A stretch of DNA of 52,521 nt, from positions 1 to 52,521 of the forward strand of contig VHCG01000028.1 of the NCBI GenBank assembly GCA_016871805.1, read 5' to 3'. The stretch is from Verrucomicrobiota bacterium (GTDB lineage: Bacteria > Verrucomicrobiota > Verrucomicrobiia > Limisphaerales > UBA9464). The first letter of the stretch is position 1. Each line of letters begins with the position of its first letter. A program made the translations under genes and the position numbers. This document shows, piece after piece, positions 44,237 through 50,833 of the stretch. The notes under the pieces were generated by a model that worked only from the letters and a program-made list of their open reading frames with translations, did no database searches and was not told where the DNA came from.

Positions 44237-45580
44237 ATGCCTAAGTTCCAATACGTCGCCATGGACTCCCGTGGCAAAGAGCAGAAAGGGGTGCTCGAGG
44301 TGGCCTCGCAGGCCGACGCGATCAACCGGCTCAAGGAGATGGGCTTCTTTCCAACCAAGGTGATGGAGGCCGAGAAGCCGAAGGCCAAGAAGGATGCGAA
44401 GAAGGCGGCACCTGCCGGCGGCGGTGGGGCCAAGAAGAAGGCCGGCAGCATCAACATCAAGATCCCTGGCCTCGGTGGAGGGGTGAAGACTAAGGTCCTC
44501 ACGACCTTCACGCGCCAGCTCGCCACGCTCGTCGATGCCGGTCTCCCTCTGCTCCGCGGTCTCCGCGTCCTCCAGAAACAGGAGAAGAATGCCACCCTCC
44601 GCGAGTGCACCGAGAAGCTGGCCGAATCCATCGAGGGCGGCTCGACCTTCTCCGAGGCCCTGGCCCAGCATCCGAAGATCTTCAACCGCCTCTTCATCAA
44701 CATGGTGAAGGCGGGCGAGCTGGGCGGCGTACTCGAGGTCGTCCTGAACCGTCTCGCCGAGTTCATGGAGAAGGCCGAGAAGATCAAGGGCAAGGTCGTC
44801 GCCGCCATGTTCTATCCGGTGGCCGTCATGGTCGTCGCCCTTGGCATCCTCGCCCTGCTCATGGTCGTCGTGGTGCCCAAGTTCAAACAGATCTTCGCCG
44901 ATCTCCTCGGAGACGCCGGCATGCCGGCGTTCACCGAGTTTGTTCTGGCCATTTCGGACGCGATCAAGAGCAAGACGGTGATCATCGTCGAAGGCCCCCC
45001 GTATGTGTACCCCGGTCCAGTGATCTGGGCCATTGTGGCCTTCTTCGTGATCATGAAGCTCCTCATCCGGACCAAGAAGGGGCGCTGGGGCTGGGACTGG
45101 GCCAAGCTCCGTTTCCCCGTCATCGGAGCCGTCATCCACAAGGTTGCCATCGCGCGCTTCTGCCGAACGCTCGGCACCTTGGTGAGTTCGGGAGTTCCCA
45201 TCCTCCAGGCCCTCAACATCGTTCGCGAGACCGCCGGTAATGTGGTCGTCGCCAACGCCGTCCAGTTGATCCACGAGTCCGTCAAGGAAGGTGAGACCAT
45301 CACCGCTCCGCTCGAGAAATCGGGCGTATTCCCGCCGATGGTGATCTCGATGGTCGACGTCGGCGAGCAGACCGGTGCACTGCCCGAGATGTTGCTGAAG
45401 ATCGCAGATACCTATGACGACGAGGTCGACAACGCGGTTGCGGCCATGACCTCTCTCCTCGAGCCGATCATGATCGTGTTCCTGGCCGTTGTCGTCGGCA
45501 GCATCGTCATCGCACTGTTCCTCCCCCTGATCACGCTGATCGACAAGCTCGGCAGCGATGGCGGCGGCGGCGGCGATTGA
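44237..45580 (+). CDS. pilC: inner-membrane platform protein PilC/GspF
   Basis: A 447-residue polytopic membrane protein. It starts KFQYVAMDSRGKEQKGVLE, the usual PilC N-terminus, has a charged, Lys/Ala-rich and Gly-rich linker (residues about 50-75), and then two T2SF domains: FTRQLATLVDAGLPLLRGL (about 95) and FCRTLGTLVSSGVPILQAL (about 310). Transmembrane segments lie near AVMVVALGILALLMVVVV (about 195-215), in a segment around 255-275, and near the C-terminus (IMIVFLAVVVGSIVIALFLP). It couples the ATPases to pilin assembly. The Gly-rich tail (DGGGGGD) is unusual but lies after the last membrane segment. Confidence 0.93.
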   Translation: MPKFQYVAMDSRGKEQKGVLEVASQADAINRLKEMGFFPTKVMEAEKPKAKKDAKKAAPAGGGGAKKKAGSINIKIPGLGGGVKTKVLTTFTRQLATLVDAGLPLLRGLRVLQKQEKNATLRECTEKLAESIEGGSTFSEALAQHPKIFNRLFINMVKAGELGGVLEVVLNRLAEFMEKAEKIKGKVVAAMFYPVAVMVVALGILALLMVVVVPKFKQIFADLLGDAGMPAFTEFVLAISDAIKSKTVIIVEGPPYVYPGPVIWAIVAFFVIMKLLIRTKKGRWGWDWAKLRFPVIGAVIHKVAIARFCRTLGTLVSSGVPILQALNIVRETAGNVVVANAVQLIHESVKEGETITAPLEKSGVFPPMVISMVDVGEQTGALPEMLLKIADTYDDEVDNAVAAMTSLLEPIMIVFLAVVVGSIVIALFLPLITLIDKLGSDGGGGGD

Positions 45581-45635
45581 CCCGGTGACCCTCGGGACAA
45601 GGTCCTCTCATGTTCAGAAATTCCCAACCTGTGAC

Positions 45636-45664
45636 TTGACCCATCTTTGCCGGGCGGGTACATA
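45636..45664 (+). promoter_or_regulatory. sigma-70-type promoter of the toxin-antitoxin pair
   Basis: TTGACC (45636-45641), a 17-base spacer and TACATA (45659-45664). The start codon of the BrnT-like gene (GTG 45707) follows 42 bases downstream. A second -10-like TACAAT lies at 45674-45679. An own promoter inside the pilus locus fits a self-regulated toxin-antitoxin module. Confidence 0.6.
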
Positions 45665-45706
45665 CAAAGTAGCTACAATGCACGGGCTGAGTGTGGCCGA
45701 CCTCCT

Positions 45707-45994
45707 GTGGAATTTGACTGGAACAATCCGCCGTTTCCGATGAACGGCTCGATGACTGCGCGGGACATCGAGGAGTCCTTCGAGGATCCCTTCGCGGTCC
45801 GTCTGTTGCCGGACTCCTCCCGGTTTGGGGCCCAGGCCCGTTATTTCAACCTTGGCAAGTCGGACGGGGGCGACGGGATCTTCAGCATCTACCGGACGAA
45901 CGGCCGCGTGTTCCGGGTGATCTGCTCCCGGGGTTTCTCGGAGCAGGAGGAGTTCTTCTACCAACGCAAGCTGCGCCAGGCGTTGCAATCCTGA
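45707..45994 (+). CDS. BrnT-type toxin of a type II toxin-antitoxin pair
   Basis: A 95-residue protein from GTG 45707 (VEFDWNNPPF). It follows the BrnT pattern: FDWN at the N-terminus, SFEDPFAVRLLPDSSRF in the middle, RYFNLGKSDGGDGIFSIY, and the RVICSRGFSEQEEFFYQRK end that matches the (R)xIxSRxxxxxExxxY signature of BrnT ribonucleases. BrnT toxins have a RelE-like fold and cut RNA. The gene ends in TGATG, sharing one base with the next start, the usual toxin-antitoxin arrangement. It sits between the platform gene and the first pseudopilin, in the same direction. The N-terminal LysN region of typical BrnT (ENKxxxxxxKHG) is altered (MNGSMTARD), so the activity is not certain. Confidence 0.72.
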   Translation: MEFDWNNPPFPMNGSMTARDIEESFEDPFAVRLLPDSSRFGAQARYFNLGKSDGGDGIFSIYRTNGRVFRVICSRGFSEQEEFFYQRKLRQALQS

Positions 45995-46275
45995 TGAGCC
46001 CGACCCTTGTAACCTCGTGGGACGAAGTTCCTCTGTTCGACAGCGAGCAGGCGGAGGCTGGATTCTGGGTGGACAACGGGATCGATGTCCGGCTGATGGA
46101 ATCGGCCACGGTGGCGGCGATGGAGCAGACGGAATCGGTGACGATCTCGATCCGGATGGACCCGCGGATGCTGGGGCGGATCAAGCGCCTGGCCCGGGAG
46201 CGGTATCTGAACTACCAGAGCATGATCAAGCAGTGGCTCAGTGAACGGATGGAAAAGGAATTGAAGGAACGCTGA
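45994..46275 (+). CDS. CopG/BrnA-type antitoxin
   Basis: A 93-residue protein whose ATG overlaps the toxin stop by one base. The N-terminal WDEVPLFDSEQAEAGFW is the pattern of CopG-type antitoxins (WxExPxFxSExEExxFW), and the C-terminal half is a ribbon-helix-helix segment: SVTISIRMDPRMLGRIKRLA then YLNYQSMIKQWLSERMEKE. It should bind and neutralise the toxin and repress the shared promoter at 45636-45664. The palindrome-rich start region (GTAGCTAC at 45669-45676) is a possible operator. It is followed by the first pseudopilin gene after 34 bases. Confidence 0.8.
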   Translation: MSPTLVTSWDEVPLFDSEQAEAGFWVDNGIDVRLMESATVAAMEQTESVTISIRMDPRMLGRIKRLARERYLNYQSMIKQWLSERMEKELKER

Positions 46276-46309
46276 CAGGTCCCTCACCTTCTTGGACTTC
46301 CGACGCATC

Positions 46310-47086
46310 ATGAACCCCCGAATCCTCTCCAATCGGGTCTCCGCAATTTGGGGCCGTTCGGCTCGGGCGTTCTCGCTGATCGAGCTGCTGGTGGTGATCT
46401 CGATCATCGCCGTCCTCGCCGGTCTGGTGGTTGGGGTGGCTCCGGTGGCCAGCAAACGGATGCGCGAGGCACGGATCCGTGCCGAGCTCGCGGCCTTGGT
46501 GACGGCCATCGAGTCCTACAAGGCGAAGTACGGGGTCTATCCGCCTGACAACTACAACCCGACGACCCGCACGACGAACCCCGTCCTGAATCCCCTCTTC
46601 TACGAGCTGACCGGGGTCCTGGTGGACAACGATCCGTCGAACCCTCGGCTGGTGACGGTGGACGATGGGTTGGCGATCAATCCAAACACCTTTCTCCAGT
46701 ACTTTGGGCGCGAGGGGGTTCTGAACAGCATTCCGCGAATCAAGGTGGCGGATCCGGTGCAGCAGAACCGGATGGATCGGGACCAGAAGCGCCGTCTGGT
46801 CCGCCGCGAGTTCAAGCCTGGCCAGTTCGCCGAGATCTTTCGAAGCCGGAACGATCCGGGATATGTGGATCTTGAGGTCCTGGCGGTCGGGTTTTCGGCT
46901 GATGCCTCGGGCAAGAAGGGCGGGGGATTTCCTTGGCCTCTCCAGCAGGCGGCCCCAGTTCCAAGCAATCCGGGCCTCAACCCGTGGCGCTACGTGTCCA
47001 CGAACCCGACCAACAATCCCGGGCGGTTCGATCTCTGGGCCGAGATCCGCGAGAAGAACCGCATCAACATCGTCGGCAACTGGTGA
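46310..47086 (+). CDS. prepilin-like protein (pseudopilin 1)
   Basis: A 258-residue prepilin from ATG 46310 (TTG 46292 would add 6 residues). The N-terminal leader is basic and ends in Ala instead of the usual Gly before the cut: RAFSLIELLVVISIIAVLAG. The glutamate at +5 and the hydrophobic helix are as in type IV pilins and type II pseudopilins. The rest is mixed alpha/beta (ARIRAELAALVTAIESYKAK, YGVYPPDNYNP) as in GspG-like proteins, but longer than typical GspG (about 140). It starts the pseudopilin run. Prepilin peptidase is not in the window. Confidence 0.88.
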   Translation: MNPRILSNRVSAIWGRSARAFSLIELLVVISIIAVLAGLVVGVAPVASKRMREARIRAELAALVTAIESYKAKYGVYPPDNYNPTTRTTNPVLNPLFYELTGVLVDNDPSNPRLVTVDDGLAINPNTFLQYFGREGVLNSIPRIKVADPVQQNRMDRDQKRRLVRREFKPGQFAEIFRSRNDPGYVDLEVLAVGFSADASGKKGGGFPWPLQQAAPVPSNPGLNPWRYVSTNPTNNPGRFDLWAEIREKNRINIVGNW

Positions 47087-47124
47087 TCTCCACTGACCCC
47101 AACCTCCAACCCAAGTCTCTCCGA

Positions 47125-47932
47125 ATGAAAGCGCTCTCCCAACCCCGACTTTCCCGAGGATTCACGCTCATCGAGCTCCTCGTAGTGATCTCGATCATCG
47201 CCATCCTCGCGGGCCTCCTCCTCCCGGCTGTCACCAAGGCCGCGGGCTCGGCGAAGATCAAGAAGGCCGAGGTCGACATGAACAACCTCGTGGCCGCAAT
47301 CACCGCGTACAATGCCGCGTACACCCGGATGCCTTCGTCCAAGCGCACCCGAAACTCGATCTCCGAGGCCTGGCCTGACTTCGTCTATGGCACCCAGCAG
47401 GGAGGTGAGCCCCGAGCAGGTCCGGGATTCCAAGCTCAAGACGGACTATCCGGTCGTCGCGAACCGGTCCGGGAACTGGAACATCAGCAATGCCGAGCTC
47501 ATGGCCATTCTGACCGGCACCCCGCTCGCCAATTTTCCTCCGGGAGCCCCGGGCTATGGAGTCCAGACCGACCTGGATGGCAACCCGATCAATTTCAACA
47601 ACTCGCTCAACCAGAAGGGGAATGTTTTCCTGAACTCCAAGATCGCCAAGGGCTTGGGTCCGAATGGTGTGGGCGAGCTCGACAAAGTCCTTCGGGATCC
47701 CTGGGGCCGACCCTACGTCGTCTGGGTGGACCTCGACTTCGACAACCGGGTGGTCGACCCGTTCCCGGCGGCCGTGGGCCAGACGGTGCTTCCGGCCAAC
47801 AATCCCTCGGCACGCTTCGTCACCCAGCCGGCCCTCGTGATGTCGTTCGGTCCCGATGGAAAGGCTGATTTCTCCATTCCGGCTAACGCGCGGAACACGG
47901 TGAACGCCGACAACATCTACAGCTGGCGCTGA
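47125..47932 (+). pseudogene. prepilin-like protein (pseudopilin 2), frameshifted
   Basis: The 5' part from ATG 47125 reads MKALSQPRLSRGFTLIELLV, a classic prepilin N-terminus with Gly before the cut and Glu at +5, then a GspG-like helix (MNNLVAAITAYNAAYTRMPS). Around 47400-47413 the frame must shift by +1 to reach the real continuation EQVRDSKLKTDYPVVANRSG ... NWNISNAELMAIL ... NADNIYSWR, ending at 47932. One extra base in the GGG or CCCC run explains it. An SD-like GGGAGGTGAG lies directly before CCCCGA, so a programmed +1 shift at CCC-C is an alternative. With the frame restored the protein would be about 269 residues. Confidence 0.75.
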
Positions 47933-47952
47933 GCCCGCTGGGAATCCTCGAC

Positions 47953-48876
47953 ATGGACTCGGAACCCAGAACAGGGATGCGGGACGGGCAGAAAACGGCG
48001 TTCACGCTCGTCGAGCTGCTGGTGGTCATCTCGCTCATCGGCGTCCTGATGTTCATCGCCGTGCCGGCCTTCAAGGGGTTCGGTCAGGCCAACTCGATCG
48101 CCGCGGCCCAGCAACAGCTCAAGGATGATCTGGGCTTCGCGCGGCTGCAGGCGATCCGGAACCGCTCGCCGGTCTACATGGTCTTCCTTCAGCCGCCGCA
48201 TGGGATGACTCCGGAAGTCTTTGCCGGCGAGCTGAACCGGATCCGCGGGCAGCTCCTGTCGCTTCCCGGCTCGACGGAGTTTGACCGTCGATACCGTGAC
48301 ATCGCGCTCCGCGAGTTCACCAACAGCTTCAACAAGCAATTCACCGGCTACGCCCTGTACACCGACGGGGGCCTCGGGGAGCAGCCTGGAGTCCGACGGT
48401 CCCGGTTCCTGACGGAGTGGCGCATGCTGCCAGAGGGAACGCTGTTCCCGACGAATGGTCTCGAAATCCTGGTGCCCGGCTGGGCCTTTGGTCCGACGGC
48501 ACCTCCCGCGGTGACCAACCTGAACCTCCGCTCGTTCCCGTTTCCCATCGCGCCGGAGCGCGACAGCCCGGCCACTGCGACGAACATCGTGGTCAAGCTC
48601 CCCGCCATCGCGTTCGACGCACAGGGGCGTCTCTTCAACTTCGATGGCACTGGCCGTGCGATCGGCAACGGCACCACGCTGGCCGACCGGTTTGTTGCAG
48701 TCGGCTCCGGTTCCGTCCAGTTCGGACGCCAGGTCGTTGGCCCGGGGGAGCCGGACCGGTTCGACTTCACCCAGCCGGCCGACGTCGTCGAGACCCCCCG
48801 TCGCAACTACACCAACCAAATCGTCCGGGTCTCGGCCCTCACCGGTCGCACCAAGGGCATCAAGCCACCCGAATGA
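47953..48876 (+). CDS. prepilin-like protein (pseudopilin 3, FimT/GspH type)
   Basis: A 307-residue prepilin. The leader ends KTA before FTLVELLVVISLIGVLMFIA, so Ala again replaces Gly at -1. After the N-terminal helix comes QQQLKDDLGFARLQAIRNRS, the FimT/GspH-type arrangement. The C-terminal half is beta-rich (PAIAFDAQGRLFNFDGTGRA). It resembles the D component of the 'Verru_Chthon' prepilin cassettes. It starts 20 bases after the previous stop and its own stop overlaps the next ATG (ATGA at 48873). Confidence 0.85.
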   Translation: MDSEPRTGMRDGQKTAFTLVELLVVISLIGVLMFIAVPAFKGFGQANSIAAAQQQLKDDLGFARLQAIRNRSPVYMVFLQPPHGMTPEVFAGELNRIRGQLLSLPGSTEFDRRYRDIALREFTNSFNKQFTGYALYTDGGLGEQPGVRRSRFLTEWRMLPEGTLFPTNGLEILVPGWAFGPTAPPAVTNLNLRSFPFPIAPERDSPATATNIVVKLPAIAFDAQGRLFNFDGTGRAIGNGTTLADRFVAVGSGSVQFGRQVVGPGEPDRFDFTQPADVVETPRRNYTNQIVRVSALTGRTKGIKPPE

Positions 48877-49850
48877 ACCTACCCCTACACACCGGAAAAG
48901 GTTCCCGCCGGACGGACGGCTTCACCATGGTGGAGTTGGCCATGTGCATCGGCATCGTGGCCTTTGCCATGGTGGCCATCCTCGGCGTCCTCCCCCTGGG
49001 GCTCGGGGTCCAGAGGCAGAACCGTGAAGAGACCATCGTGGAGCAGGAAGGACCCCTCTGGGTCGAGTTGATCCGTCGGGGGGGGATCGGCTGGGACGAG
49101 GTCACCAACTATGTCGACTCCATCGTGGTCGAGCACACCCCGCTGAACGGAACGGGTGCTGGCCAGACCTTTGGATTCCGCGGTCCGTTCTATCCGGTGT
49201 CGAATCCGGTACCGGCTCCAGGAACCCTGCTTGTCACGCCGAGGGACATCGTGAGCCTGCTGTCCATTCCCCGGTTCGAGGCCGATCGGGGAATTCTTTA
49301 CAGCAACCGGGTGACGGCCCTCTGTCGGTCGTTCAGCGGTGACCTGAACTCCCAGATCCGGCCCACCGGTGTCGTCGGATTCCAGCCGTCCGATCGTCAG
49401 CTGGACGACGCCCTGCGCTATCAGATGCAGGTCGATCTCACTCCGGCCGTCCAGCTTCCGAGCCTCCCGGTAACCCCGGGCAACGTCCAGTCGATGACTC
49501 CCTTCACGACGGGGGTTCAGCTTGGTGGATACCTGGATGCGATGAGGCTGGACCCGAGCCTCATCAAGTTGATCTCGACCCCGGAGGAACGGCGCAGTTC
49601 CCGGGATGCCTTGGCTGGGACCGTCTACAACCTCCGCCTGACCTTCCGTTGGCCGGTGTTCCGAGTCGGGAACGAGATCAGCGTGGGATCCGGACAGCGG
49701 GTCTTCAGCGCCCAGATCGTCGGCAAGCCCCGCTTTGCCATCCAGGTCCCCTCGAACCCTGAGGCGGTGTTCCGCCCCGGCACTTCGTTGCGGCCGCGTC
49801 GGTTCGATGACTCCGCGCTGAACCGAAACCTCACCAGCAGCCCGCAATGA
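48873..49850 (+). CDS. prepilin-like protein (pseudopilin 4, GspI/PilV type)
   Basis: A 325-residue prepilin with leader ...RRTDG and mature start FTMVELAMCIGIVAFAMVAILG, Glu at +5. The short helix followed by a region with many beta segments (VNYVDSIVVEHTPLNG-type and NLRLTFRWPVFRVGNEI) fits a GspI/PilV-like minor pseudopilin and the B component of the 'Verru_Chthon' cassette. The ATG overlaps the previous stop and its own stop overlaps the next ATG at 49847, so the genes are translationally coupled. The function would be in the tip or priming complex of the pseudopilus. Confidence 0.85.
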   Translation: MNLPLHTGKGSRRTDGFTMVELAMCIGIVAFAMVAILGVLPLGLGVQRQNREETIVEQEGPLWVELIRRGGIGWDEVTNYVDSIVVEHTPLNGTGAGQTFGFRGPFYPVSNPVPAPGTLLVTPRDIVSLLSIPRFEADRGILYSNRVTALCRSFSGDLNSQIRPTGVVGFQPSDRQLDDALRYQMQVDLTPAVQLPSLPVTPGNVQSMTPFTTGVQLGGYLDAMRLDPSLIKLISTPEERRSSRDALAGTVYNLRLTFRWPVFRVGNEISVGSGQRVFSAQIVGKPRFAIQVPSNPEAVFRPGTSLRPRRFDDSALNRNLTSSPQ

Positions 49851-50833
49851 TCCCCGTCCTTCCCAATCTGAAATCCCGTGGATGCGCGGCCCGATCAAGG
49901 AGGGGCTTCTCCCTGCTCGAGATGCTGATCGGCATGGCGATGCTGTCGGTCATCGTCCTGGCGCTCTTCGCGATGTTCAACCAGACCCAGAAGGCGTTGA
50001 TCGCGAACTCCGGGCAGACCGATGTCATGGAGAACGGCCGGGCCGTGATGGACCTGCTCATCCGGGACCTCGGTCGGGCACGGCCCTCGAACATCGGGAC
50101 CAACCTCGTCTTCGTCCCGCGTTCCACCAACGTCCAGGAACGTCTCGGTCCGGCGCCCAACCTGATGGTCCTCCGGACCGCTGCGGGTCCCTCGGACCCG
50201 CAGGTCCGTGCGGCGTTCCTGGATGGATGGCGGCGGACGACCTTGTTCCATGACCTCTTCTACATGGCCGAGAACCGTCCTGGGCAGTGGACCGGTGCAG
50301 GGCTTTTTGTGGCACCGGAAAATCCCATCACTCCTGATGATGCCGTGGGGACGCTGTATCGGTATGAGGATCCGTGGCCGGTGAGCCTTCGTGGGGCCCG
50401 CGGGGCCGACCAAGCCAACCTTCTCTATGGTCGTTTCTTCAACAACGCGGCCTATCGACAGAGCCCGACGAATTCGAGCCGTCTGTTGGACGGCGTCGTC
50501 TTCTTCCGGGCGACCCCCTTCGGCCCGAGTGGCCAGGCTTTGGACCCGACGACGTGGACGCAGACCAATGCCTTCCCTGTTCCAAAGGATGTTCTGATCG
50601 GACCCAATCCGGCCGCGGCATTCCCCCTCAATGGAACCCTGTTCCGCGGTCGTGCCTTTCCGACCTCCATCGAGCTTGAGATCGGAATCCTCCCGCCGGA
50701 ATTGATGGAACGGTACCGGGTGTTGCCGGTGAACCCGCCCGGCATCCGGACCCGGTTCCTCACGAACAACCTCGCGAACATCCTAGTGTTCCGTCAGCGC
50801 GTTCCCATGCCCGTCTCTTCTGCAACCCAATGA
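49847..50833 (+). CDS. prepilin-like protein (pseudopilin 5, GspJ/PilW type)
   Basis: A 328-residue prepilin: leader ending SRRG, mature start FSLLEMLIGMAMLSVIVLAL, Glu at +5. The following NQTQKALIANSGQTDVMENG and MDLLIRDLGRARP are the GspJ/PilW-type segment. The remainder is beta-rich. It fits the C component of the 'Verru_Chthon' cassette. It starts by overlap with the previous gene and ends by overlap with the next (ATGA at 50830). Confidence 0.86.
   Translation: MIPVLPNLKSRGCAARSRRGFSLLEMLIGMAMLSVIVLALFAMFNQTQKALIANSGQTDVMENGRAVMDLLIRDLGRARPSNIGTNLVFVPRSTNVQERLGPAPNLMVLRTAAGPSDPQVRAAFLDGWRRTTLFHDLFYMAENRPGQWTGAGLFVAPENPITPDDAVGTLYRYEDPWPVSLRGARGADQANLLYGRFFNNAAYRQSPTNSSRLLDGVVFFRATPFGPSGQALDPTTWTQTNAFPVPKDVLIGPNPAAAFPLNGTLFRGRAFPTSIELEIGILPPELMERYRVLPVNPPGIRTRFLTNNLANILVFRQRVPMPVSSATQ

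Noticed and set aside
46292..46309. TTG start for the first pseudopilin
   Set aside because: ATG 46310 gives a normal prepilin leader length; the extra six residues have no support.
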